The position numbers and the translations under genes were made by a program. The notes under the pieces are model-generated. The model was given only the letters and a program-made list of their open reading frames with translations, ran no database searches and was not told the origin of the DNA. This document shows positions 28,061 to 34,001 of a DNA stretch of 34,001 nt, one piece after another. Source of the DNA: Methylococcaceae bacterium (GTDB taxonomy: Bacteria; Pseudomonadota; Gammaproteobacteria; Methylococcales; Methylomonadaceae); NCBI GenBank assembly GCA_947505105.1, contig CANNKG010000038.1, positions 1-34,001 of the forward strand. The letters are read 5' to 3'. Within the stretch, counting starts at the first letter, position 1; every line of letters starts with the position of its first letter.

Positions 28061-29086
28061 TTACGCCCACAGAAACATCGCATCGCCATAACTAAAAAAT
28101 CGATACTCCTCACTAATCGCATGCTGATATGCATTCATAATTGAATCATACCCGGCAAACGCCGACACCAACATCAACAAGGTTGATTCAGGCAAATGAA
28201 AATTCGTTAACATGGCATCAACCGATTTAAATTGATAACCCGGCGTAATGAACAGCGCAGTTTCACCGAACCCCGCTTGCAATGTGCCACATTGAGAAGC
28301 AGATTCCAATGCCCTAACCGCCGTGGTTCCAATCGCAATCACCCGCCCTCCTTGGGCGCGCGTCTTTTCGATTGCGGCAACAGTTTCAGCACATACCGCA
28401 TAATATTCTTGATGCATCACATGCTCAGCCAAATTTTCCACGCGTACCGGTTGAAAGGTCCCGCTACCGACATGCAACGTGACGAAAGCTTTTGCAACAC
28501 CTTTCGCCTCCAGAGCACCCATCAGCGCCTGATCGAAATGCAACCCCGCGGTCGGCGCTGCTACCGCCCCTTCTCGTGCTGCAAAAACTGTTTGATAACG
28601 TGCAAAATCTTGCACAGCATCCGCTCGCTTAATATAAGGCGGCAACGGGATATGACCGATCAGCGCCATAATTTCCAAAATTGACTGCTCACCCTCAAAA
28701 CTGAGCTCAAACAAATCATTGTCTCGCCCCAAAACCCGACACTCAAACCCCTGATCCAAAATAATCCGTCCACCCGCCTTAAGCGCCTTACTCGCTCGCA
28801 CATGTGCCTGTGCTCGATGACTATCAATCAGTCGTTCAATCAATATTTCAACCTGCCCACCCGTTGATTTTCGCCCAAACATCCGCGCTGGAATCACTTT
28901 AGTATCATTAAATACCAGTAGATCACTCGCCTTCACCCTATCGATAAAATCAACAAAACCCAGATCCTCAAGAGTCCCGCGATGCCTGTGCAAACACAAC
29001 AACCGACTCGCCGTTCGCTCGAGCAACGGATACTGAGCAATCAAATGCTCAGGCAGGTCATAATTAAAAGCCGATTTATTCATCAT
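28061..29086 (-). CDS. queA: QueA, SAM:tRNA ribosyltransferase-isomerase
   Basis: The protein has 341 residues and is full length. It adds the epoxycyclopentane group from SAM to preQ1 at tRNA position 34 to form epoxyqueuosine. Family landmarks are FNYDLPEHLIAQYP at the start, FNDTKVIPAR near residue 60, VAAPTAGLHF near 175 and SLH-like PESTLLMLVSAFAG near 300. Two ATGs stand in tandem at 29086 and 29083. It divides an otherwise short gap from the tRNA-Leu gene, which diverges from it. GluQ at 12612-13493 acts later on the same nucleoside in tRNA(Asp). Confidence 0.97.
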   Translation of the reverse strand: MMNKSAFNYDLPEHLIAQYPLLERTASRLLCLHRHRGTLEDLGFVDFIDRVKASDLLVFNDTKVIPARMFGRKSTGGQVEILIERLIDSHRAQAHVRASKALKAGGRIILDQGFECRVLGRDNDLFELSFEGEQSILEIMALIGHIPLPPYIKRADAVQDFARYQTVFAAREGAVAAPTAGLHFDQALMGALEAKGVAKAFVTLHVGSGTFQPVRVENLAEHVMHQEYYAVCAETVAAIEKTRAQGGRVIAIGTTAVRALESASQCGTLQAGFGETALFITPGYQFKSVDAMLTNFHLPESTLLMLVSAFAGYDSIMNAYQHAISEEYRFFSYGDAMFLWA

Positions 29087-29122
29087 AAGATTTAAGTAGG
29101 TTAGCCTTCGAAAAAACTAAAC

Positions 29123-29128
29123 ATTATA
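29123..29128 (-). promoter_or_regulatory. Candidate -10 element for queA
   Basis: On the minus strand this is TATAAT, 36 nt before the queA start. No good -35 hexamer lies at 16-18 nt, so support is moderate. It lies next to the divergent tRNA promoter. Confidence 0.4.
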
Positions 29129-29135
29129 AAATATC

Positions 29136-29163
29136 TTGGCAATCCGCAAAAATTAGTTATAAT
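29136..29163 (+). promoter_or_regulatory. Sigma-70 promoter for tRNA-Leu
   Basis: TTGGCA (29136-29141) and a perfect TATAAT (29158-29163) are separated by 16 nt, and the tRNA begins 14 nt after the -10. Confidence 0.8.
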
Positions 29164-29177
29164 AGTTAAATCTTAAG

Positions 29178-29264
29178 GCCGGGATGGCGGAACTGGTAGA
29201 CGCGCCGGATTCAAAATCCGGTGATGGTAACATCGTGTCGGTTCGATTCCGACTCTCGGTACCA
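29178..29264 (+). tRNA. tRNA-Leu, anticodon CAA
   Basis: The 87-nt gene folds as a class II tRNA. GCCGGGA pairs with TCTCGGT at the acceptor, with two G-U pairs. The D arm contains GGTAGACG. The anticodon stem CCGGA/TCCGG encloses TTCAAAA, giving CAA for UUG codons. A long variable arm and a T arm with GGTTCGATTCC follow, and the CCA is encoded. A P4-type integrase lies 370 nt downstream, which marks the tRNA 3' end as the likely attachment site. Confidence 0.96.
29240..29264. other. Likely attachment site (attL core) in the tRNA-Leu 3' end
   Basis: P4-type integrases commonly recombine in the T arm to 3' end of a tRNA gene, and here the tRNA is complete and an integrase follows. The exact core cannot be set because the second copy is not in the window. 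Confidence 0.45.
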
Positions 29265-29297
29265 CATTATTGTACCTTGCCGTGCTAAGAGATACAG

Positions 29298-29332
29298 AAA
29301 CCCGCGAATCTACTAGGTTCGTGGGTTTTTTT
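29298..29332 (+). terminator. Intrinsic terminator after tRNA-Leu
   Basis: AAACCCGCGAA (29298-29308) pairs with TTCGTGGGTTT (29318-29328), with one G-U pair and a nine-base loop. A run of seven T follows. It ends the tRNA transcript 34 nt after CCA. Confidence 0.88.
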
Positions 29333-29337
29333 ATGTC

Positions 29338-29610
29338 CGCTGAAGTACGCCGAAGTACCGTGACAGCCACCCCAATCTGCAGTAACTTTTACAGTAACCT
29401 TGAAGCACCCTAAAAATGTTACTGCGTTTTATACCCAAAGCTATTGATATGCATAATATAATAGCGTTTCTGACTCGTCAAAATCTCCTATCTATCTGAT
29501 TACAAAATCTTTTTACTTTTTGAGTTCAACAAATGGATATTGCTCTTTGTCGCAGTAACTCTTAAAGTAATTCCATCGCAGTAAAAAAGGTTACTGCATC
29601 AGGTTACTGC
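29338..29610. repeat. Clustered GCAGTAAC sites and GAAGTAC tandem repeats upstream of the integrase
   Basis: The octamer GCAGTAAC, allowing one mismatch, occurs seven times between the tRNA and the integrase. It is forward at 29379, 29391, 29552 and 29578 and inverted at 29418, 29590 and 29603. Ten-base tandem copies of GCYGAAGTAC lie at 29339-29348 and 29349-29358. The arrangement and position fit arm-type integrase or excisionase sites, or operators controlling the integrase. That role is inferred. No gene lies in 29333-29632. Confidence 0.65.
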
Positions 29611-29632
29611 ATAGTTAAGCGGAGTGTTTGAA

Positions 29633-30886
29633 ATGGCTAAAGAACTTAAAGATGTCACGATTCGAAATATCAAACCCAGCAATAAAGACCAGCGCCTCTA
29701 TGATGGTGATGGTTTATATCTGCTTGTTAAATCCAATGGCTACAAATGGTGGCGGTTTGATTATACCTTCGACAAGAAGCGCAAAACGTTATCCATTGGC
29801 GTTTATCCTGACGTTTCCTTAGGTCTGGCGCGTGACAAGCGTCATGAATGCCGTCAGCTCATAGCACAAGGCATTGATCCATCAAAGCAACGCAAAATGG
29901 AGCAAGCTGCTAATAGTGAGCAACAAGCTCTTGATCAATGTATTGAGCTAGGCATAGCCATTCCAGGCAGCTTTGAAGCGGTGGCGCGTGATTGGCTTGA
30001 CCAAAAATACCGCAAAGAAACCACCGCAGTAACACTCCAAAAAACCACACGGCAACTTGAGCTACATGCCTTCCGTGTCATTGGTGCGACTCCAATTCAA
30101 TCATTGAAATCATCCGACATCTTGGCAATGTTAAAACCCTTAGCCAATGCCAATAAAGTCGAAACCGTCCATCGAGTTCGAACACTCTGCAACAGCATCT
30201 TCAACTATGCCATAGTCCATAACATCGTTGAATACAACCCTGTCATTGCTCTGCAAGGTGCATTACCAGCGATCCAAGTTACCCATCGAGCCGCTATCAC
30301 TGAACCGGTACGAGTCGGACAATTGCTGCGTGATCTTTACAGTTATACCGGAACGTTCGTGGTCACACGCGCATTACGGCTATCTGCCTTGCTCATGGTT
30401 CGACCTGGCGAACTTCGGCAAGCGGAATGGAAAGACTTTTATTTGGAAGATGCGGAATGGCGTTATTATGTGACCAAAACAGGAACGGAACATAATGTGC
30501 CATTGAGCAAACAAGCATTGGAAATTCTCACTGAACTGCAACTGATAACCGGCAAAGAGCGTTATGTGCTTCCATCAAGCCGCAATGATGGGCGTCCTAT
30601 GTCTGAAAACACAATCCGGCAAGCATTACGAACAATGGGCTATGCGAATGAGGATATGTCTGCACATGGCTTCCGAACCACTGCATCTACCTTGCTGAAT
30701 GAGCAAGGATGGAGTCCTGACGCTATTGAGCGTCAACTAGCGCACTCGCCAAAAGACAAAGTACGAGCGGCTTATAATCGAGCGCAATACCTTGATGAAC
30801 GTAAACGCATGATGCAAGCTTGGGCCGATTATCTTGACAAGTTACGACTTGGTGCCGAAGTCTTGCCATTCGAAAAACCTGCATAA
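29633..30886 (+). CDS. P4-type tyrosine integrase
   Basis: ATG 29633 follows GGAG at 9 nt and gives 417 residues, the usual size. The N-terminal arm-binding domain (DUF4102-like) has LYDGDGLYLLV and LSIGVYPDVSLGLARDK. The catalytic set is visible: Arg257 in VRPGELRQAEW, His345 and Arg348 in HGFR, His371 in LAHSP and Tyr381 in AAYNRAQYL. Such integrases insert islands and satellites at tRNA 3' ends. It points away from the tRNA-Leu, and its upstream region carries repeated octamers that it may bind. No mutations are evident, so it is likely active. Confidence 0.96.
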   Translation: MAKELKDVTIRNIKPSNKDQRLYDGDGLYLLVKSNGYKWWRFDYTFDKKRKTLSIGVYPDVSLGLARDKRHECRQLIAQGIDPSKQRKMEQAANSEQQALDQCIELGIAIPGSFEAVARDWLDQKYRKETTAVTLQKTTRQLELHAFRVIGATPIQSLKSSDILAMLKPLANANKVETVHRVRTLCNSIFNYAIVHNIVEYNPVIALQGALPAIQVTHRAAITEPVRVGQLLRDLYSYTGTFVVTRALRLSALLMVRPGELRQAEWKDFYLEDAEWRYYVTKTGTEHNVPLSKQALEILTELQLITGKERYVLPSSRNDGRPMSENTIRQALRTMGYANEDMSAHGFRTTASTLLNEQGWSPDAIERQLAHSPKDKVRAAYNRAQYLDERKRMMQAWADYLDKLRLGAEVLPFEKPA

Positions 30887-30926
30887 ACTATAATTCCAAG
30901 TGGCGGCATTAATGGAGCATTGATTG

Positions 30927-32345
30927 ATGACAGACATCTATTTCGAAGGTTATGGCGTGTGGCTAGCTTGGGACGATTCTGAAGCAAATTATCCGTTAAC
31001 GGAACGATACTATGCAAAAGGTGTCTTTAGCTTGATCCAGCGTGACGACATTAAATTCCGTCATACTGAAAGCCTGTCTGACGTTGACACGCTCCAACCT
31101 TCGAATCATCCTGACGATGAGTTCCAATTGTTGGTTGCTTCTGGCAAGCTTGACCGATTCTTGACCCAGCATTCCGATGCTAAATTTTACAAAATGGAAC
31201 GATCCGGCTTTGATGATGATTTTGAAAACGCCCTCCAACATCATAAAACGGATCAAGCTAATGAGTTCCGTCAATTAGCCAAATCAGCATTATTCCATAT
31301 TGACAAAAACGACAAACAAAACATTCTGGTTCCAGTAAAAAACAATCCATCGAACGTTGTTAAGTTACCCGTCACGCAAAAAGCGCCAACGATTCCACCG
31401 CCAGTTAAAAAGTCTGACTCAACGGCGAAACTAAATGATACCCAAGCTCCAACTCCAATAAGCGCAGAAACGACGAACGTTGAAGTTTCCAGCCTCAAGC
31501 CCAGCAAAAAAACATCTGTTCAAATCAACAAGCCTGACTCTAATAGTCATAGTGAAAGTGATCTTCTAAGCGGTTCCAGTCTGTTGCGCTTGGAACGAAC
31601 CATCGGCAACAAGCAAAAAAATATTCAAGCCTTGCTACCTATCAGTCGAACAACGTTTCTGAAAAAAGTCAAAAGTGGCGAATTTCCATCCCCTGTCAAG
31701 TTCGGCAATTCTCGATCTGTGTTCTGGCGTACTGAGGAAATTCTTGAATTGCTCGAATCTAGCGTTACGTTAAGCAATAATATAAGAAAAACCGAGAATA
31801 AAACTGCAGAACAAAAAAATTCAATACCGTTGTATCTTGACCCAAAACACATAATGTATAGCCTAGAACTAGATTGTGCAGTTAAAGCATGGAATGCTCT
31901 ATTCAAAGAAAATTCTGGCAAACCCAATAAAAACACTCGTAAATTAATACTAAACTGGCTATATGATAATGATGAAAGAATTCTATCTAAAGAAGCTTTG
32001 GAACGAATTGCTACCATAGTGAATCCCTATGGTAAAAAAATTGGCGAGATTAAAGACACTGATCGATTAAATTCAAATTTACATGAGTATCTTGATCCAA
32101 AGCATCTAATGTTTAGCGCAGAGTTATATATTGTTATTCAGATATGGAATATCCTTGCTGAAAGAAATCCAGGCAAACGAACTAAAGGGAGTCGAAAAAA
32201 AGATATTGAACAATTTTTAAATGAGTGGCTTCAACAGTATCCGTATATTACATTAACTAAAGAATCTCAAGAAAGAATCATTTTTATGATAAATCCAGAT
32301 AGAAACGGTGGAGCACCCTCTGCAACATATAGAACCGAAAGCTAA
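30927..32345 (+). CDS. AlpA-like DNA-binding fusion protein with duplicated C-terminal domain
   Basis: ATG 30927 follows GGAG at 9 nt and gives 472 residues. Residues 1 to about 110 are an unrecognised domain rich in aromatic and acidic residues (EGYGVWLAWDDSE). A Lys/Pro/Ser/Thr-rich linker follows at about 125-215. Residues about 218-278 match AlpA-type winged-helix regulators (ISRTTFLKKVKSGEFPSPVKFG, shown in part). Two copies of an unrecognised domain begin at 303 and 388, each with YLDPKHxMxS, then WNxL and ERIxxxxNP. AlpA proteins are usually about 70 residues and activate excision in P4-like elements. A fused form of this length is unusual. It is probably the element's regulator and follows the integrase by 40 nt. 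Confidence 0.8.
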   Translation: MTDIYFEGYGVWLAWDDSEANYPLTERYYAKGVFSLIQRDDIKFRHTESLSDVDTLQPSNHPDDEFQLLVASGKLDRFLTQHSDAKFYKMERSGFDDDFENALQHHKTDQANEFRQLAKSALFHIDKNDKQNILVPVKNNPSNVVKLPVTQKAPTIPPPVKKSDSTAKLNDTQAPTPISAETTNVEVSSLKPSKKTSVQINKPDSNSHSESDLLSGSSLLRLERTIGNKQKNIQALLPISRTTFLKKVKSGEFPSPVKFGNSRSVFWRTEEILELLESSVTLSNNIRKTENKTAEQKNSIPLYLDPKHIMYSLELDCAVKAWNALFKENSGKPNKNTRKLILNWLYDNDERILSKEALERIATIVNPYGKKIGEIKDTDRLNSNLHEYLDPKHLMFSAELYIVIQIWNILAERNPGKRTKGSRKKDIEQFLNEWLQQYPYITLTKESQERIIFMINPDRNGGAPSATYRTES

Positions 32346-32940
32346 TTAAGCGGAGAAAAAATTTTATCAGTTATGAGCATATCTGGATTGACACACTGAA
32401 TGGAGGAACGCTGTATAAATATCTTCGATCTAGTAGAAAGAAATGTACATAATACTCTTTCAAAGAAAAGAGAGGGCAAATTAGAAATCGTATCGGCATT
32501 AATGACCGTTAACAGACTGTTGAAAAATAAACATCGCATACAATCTATGGTATAAAAATATATAACTTACCGATAATTTGAAGTAGTTAACCAATTTTTT
32601 CAACAACCGCTAAACCATAGCCGCCGAGAAAGGAGTATTGGCGACTAAGAGATTGATAACGTTATTAGGAAATTCTAAATATTATTTAATCAATTCAAAA
32701 CGATTCACAGAAATATTTATTGAGCTAAACAAAACTATCCTACCTGTTATAGCCATATATCACGCGGCTTACAAAAATTGACCCACCACTTAAATTCATC
32801 GAAAGGTAGTACTGTTCTATCTGTTTTGTTAAAAAAATAAGAGTAAACTTTTTGAAAATCAGAAAAGCGGAGATAAACCGTTTTGATGATTTGAGTCATC
32901 GATATTTAATTATCGGAATGTTAATTTTTTGGAGTATTAG
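32346..32940. other. AT-rich intergenic region with at most one small gene
   Basis: Apart from the small frame listed at 32400-32555, I see no convincing gene here. A TTG-started frame (32638-32781, 47 codons) has AGGAG only two bases before it, which is too close. The region may hold the promoter of the acidic-protein gene; nothing decisive was found. There are no repeats above chance. Confidence 0.45.
32400..32555 (+). CDS. Possible 51-residue small protein, unknown
   Basis: ATG 32400 to TAA 32555 gives 51 residues, basic and probably helical (starts MEERCINIFDLVERN, ends KNKHRIQSMV). It directly follows the TGA of an eight-codon frame (TGA at 32397-32399). No good Shine-Dalgarno precedes it, so support is modest. 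It is not recognised. Confidence 0.3.
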   Translation: MEERCINIFDLVERNVHNTLSKKREGKLEIVSALMTVNRLLKNKHRIQSMV

Positions 32941-33246
32941 ATGGAAACTTTTAATGAAGACGTCGAAGACGTTAAAGATACTTGTCGTAGAATGTCAAGA
33001 GAATTACAAGGTCTTACTGGTGGTGCGTTATATGATACACCACGAACATTCGATATTGTAAATGATTTATATGTTGACATTCGTCAAGCTATCATTAACA
33101 AAATAATCGTTGCTGATATTATTCAGCAACATAGTAATGATATGGAAGTTCTTAGCTGTCAAATTGTATTGGATATATACAAAAAAGAGGATTCTTCTGA
33201 GGAAGATTCTTCTGAAGAGGAGGTGCTTGAAGAAAAATTAGATTAA
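32941..33246 (+). CDS. Small acidic protein of unknown function
   Basis: This 101-residue protein begins METFNEDVEDVKD and follows TTGGAG at good spacing. The body is probably helical, and a strongly acidic tail contains EEDSSEEDSSEEE. The DNA there has a 15-bp near-repeat (GATTCTTCTGAGGAA, then again with GAA variants). There is no signal peptide or membrane helix. I do not recognise a family. Strong negative charge is seen in DNA-mimic inhibitors of mobile elements, but nothing else supports that here. Confidence 0.65.
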   Translation: METFNEDVEDVKDTCRRMSRELQGLTGGALYDTPRTFDIVNDLYVDIRQAIINKIIVADIIQQHSNDMEVLSCQIVLDIYKKEDSSEEDSSEEEVLEEKLD

Positions 33247-33257
33247 AATCATAAAAA

Positions 33258-33291
33258 GAGGAAGTTCTGTTATTAAATGCAGAACTTCCTC
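33258..33291 (-). terminator. Strong hairpin, terminator-like on the minus strand
   Basis: GAGGAAGTTCTG (33258-33269) and CAGAACTTCCTC (33280-33291) form a perfect 12-bp stem with a ten-base loop. The plus strand has no T-tract after it. On the minus strand it is followed by TTTTT, as an intrinsic terminator would be. No minus-strand gene is known to its right. Confidence 0.6.
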
Positions 33292-33350
33292 CATCAACTA
33301 CTATTTATTAACTAGATCAAATAAAGGTTAATAAAAAATAACAATTCTAT

Positions 33351-33366
33351 TTAAACGAACGTTTAA
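33351..33366. promoter_or_regulatory. 16-bp palindrome upstream of the resolvase remnant
   Basis: TTAAACG, AA, CGTTTAA is a dyad of 7 bp each side and resembles an operator. It is followed by a second hairpin at 33390-33415. Confidence 0.3.
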
Positions 33367-33389
33367 TTAATCATTTTATGATATAAAAA

Positions 33390-33415
33390 CGTCTTACTTT
33401 CTTATAAGTAAGACG
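33390..33415. terminator. Hairpin upstream of the resolvase remnant
   Basis: CGTCTTACTT (33390-33399) and AAGTAAGACG (33406-33415) pair perfectly over a six-base loop. It is flanked by AAAA on the left and an AT-rich stretch on the right. It may terminate either strand; the stem is 10 bp. Confidence 0.45.
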
Positions 33416-33460
33416 CTATTATAATTTTAAATTTTGGTTTAAATAGCATTAGTGTGAAAT

Positions 33461-33910
33461 ATGAATTATGGTTATTTAAGAGTTAGTACGGATAAGCAAG
33501 ATATCGAGAATCAAAAGATAGCGATTCTCGAATATGGAAATACCTTCAATTTAAATAAAATAGAATTTATTACTAAAATAATATCAAGCCGAAAAACTGA
33601 TAGAGTTATCTTTCAGCTTATTGAAAGATTAAAGCCTGATGATAATTTGATTATTTACGAATTATCACGTTTAGCTCGTTCAATGAGTGAGCTTGAATCT
33701 ATTCGCGTCAAAATCGCAGAGAAAAGAACAACTCTTCACGCAATAAGTCAAAAGCTAATTATCTAACCCGATAGTTCAGATATAACAGCGAGAGCGTTAA
33801 TTTTTGCATTAGAAATTTCGGCTCAGATCGAACGTCAAATGATTTCAGATAGAACTAAGGTAACTCGCAAAAAATATCCCCCTCTAATTTTCATCAGAGC
33901 GTCACTATAA
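33461..33910 (+). pseudogene. Serine recombinase (resolvase) disrupted by an in-frame stop and 3'-truncated
   Basis: The N-terminal catalytic domain opens YGYLRVSTDKQDIENQ, containing the nucleophile Ser in RVST, and continues through LIIYELSRLARSM to AISQKLII. A TAA at 33764-33766 then interrupts the frame. The same frame continues with DITARALIFALEISAQIERQ and ISDRTK, which are typical resolvase sequence, so the stop is a point mutation within one gene. After RTK (about 33858) the homology ends. The C-terminal helix-turn-helix is missing, and the frame ends at 33910. Serine resolvases cut and rejoin DNA at res sites. This copy is very unlikely to work unless the stop is read through. Confidence 0.8.
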
Positions 33911-33936
33911 CTGATGTATCCTACGGGGATAATTTT
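33870..33936. repeat. Nested inverted-repeat structure at the broken resolvase end
   Basis: An outer pair (AAAAATATCCCC at 33870-33881 and GGGGATAATTTT at 33925-33936) matches at 11 of 12 positions. An inner pair, CATCAG (33892-33897) and CTGATG (33911-33916), is perfect. The centre is 13 nt. It sits exactly where the resolvase homology is lost. Confidence 0.6.
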
Positions 33937-34001
33937 ACCTATCAAAACCGAAATGATCAGCTTATCAAAAAAACACATCACTACGATTAAAGATGCTGCG
34001 A
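33914..34001 (+). CDS. Possible start of a gene cut by the right window edge
   Basis: ATG 33914 opens a frame that stays open to the window end (29 codons), with a second ATG at 33953. There is no clear ribosome-binding site. The residues are not recognised and the first part overlaps the inverted-repeat structure, so 33953 would be the likelier start if this is a gene. Confidence 0.25.
   Translation, partial: MYPTGIILPIKTEMISLSKKHITTIKDAA

Noticed and set aside
28232-28684. 150-codon plus-strand frame inside queA
   Set aside because: It is antisense to the conserved queA coding sequence and has no ribosome-binding site or recognisable domain.
31625-32017. 130-codon minus-strand frame inside the AlpA fusion gene
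   Set aside because: It is the shadow of the AlpA-like and repeat domains. The plus-strand frame has a good start and a known domain.
32638-32781. 47-codon frame starting with TTG after AGGAG
   Set aside because: The spacing of two bases between AGGAG and TTG is too short, and the residues are not recognised.
29265-34001. Second copy of the tRNA-Leu 3' end (attR)
   Set aside because: No match to the T arm and 3' end was seen up to the window edge.
1-34001. CRISPR array or spacer-type repeats
   Set aside because: No regularly spaced direct repeats of 23-40 bp were seen on reading the window.

Overview
The window looks like a chromosomal stretch of a gammaproteobacterium with moderate-to-low GC. 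The dksA-gluQ pair, the Mfd, QueA, Acs and WecE sequences, and a PEP-CTERM-type exported protein all fit that group. A 136-bp repeat element resembles small dispersed repeats I associate with methanotrophic Methylococcales, but this is recollection and the genus cannot be fixed from sequence alone. No rRNA or CRISPR array was seen; there is one tRNA.

Layout. (1) 1-2215: the tail of an unrecognised gene abuts an RCC1-repeat exported-type protein that has lost its 5' end. (2) 2406-6253: a tight MoxR ATPase / DUF58 / transglutaminase operon. (3) 6296-10308, minus strand: an exopolysaccharide export module of the XrtA/PEP-CTERM kind (Wzz-like chain-length protein, BY-kinase-like ATPase, ExeA-like ATPase) next to a small secreted protein with a VPIPA sorting tail. 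(4) 10583-16298: metabolic and housekeeping genes (aminotransferase plus rhodanese, dksA, gluQ, acs, rhomboid protease). (5) 16386-16521: a miniature inverted-repeat element with target duplication. (6) 16651-24457: a glycan-modification locus of two converging groups. The plus strand carries WbqC-like, GT2, methyltransferase, NeuD/PglD-like acetyltransferase and a four-helix SMR-like protein. The minus strand carries WecE and a 1098-aa GT-C-like membrane protein with three internal repeat domains. (7) 24468-29086, minus strand: queA then mfd, reading directly into wecE. (8) 29178-29264: tRNA-Leu(CAA), which carries an integrated element running off the right edge. That element has a P4-type integrase, clustered GCAGTAAC sites, an AlpA-like fusion protein with a duplicated C-terminal domain, a small acidic protein, and a serine resolvase broken by an in-frame stop.

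How the genes fit together. The GT2 enzyme, small four-helix protein and large polytopic protein resemble the three parts of a Gtr-type system: lipid-linked sugar synthesis, flipping and periplasmic transfer. WecE, the acetyltransferase and the methyltransferase would make and decorate a 4-amino-4,6-dideoxyhexose donor. The region after the tRNA is AT-rich, consists mostly of unrecognised genes and carries recombinase remnants, as expected of an integrated island. The most interesting unexplained items are the triplicated GT-C-like protein, the AlpA fusion protein with its repeated C-terminal domain, and the nested inverted-repeat structure at the broken end of the resolvase.
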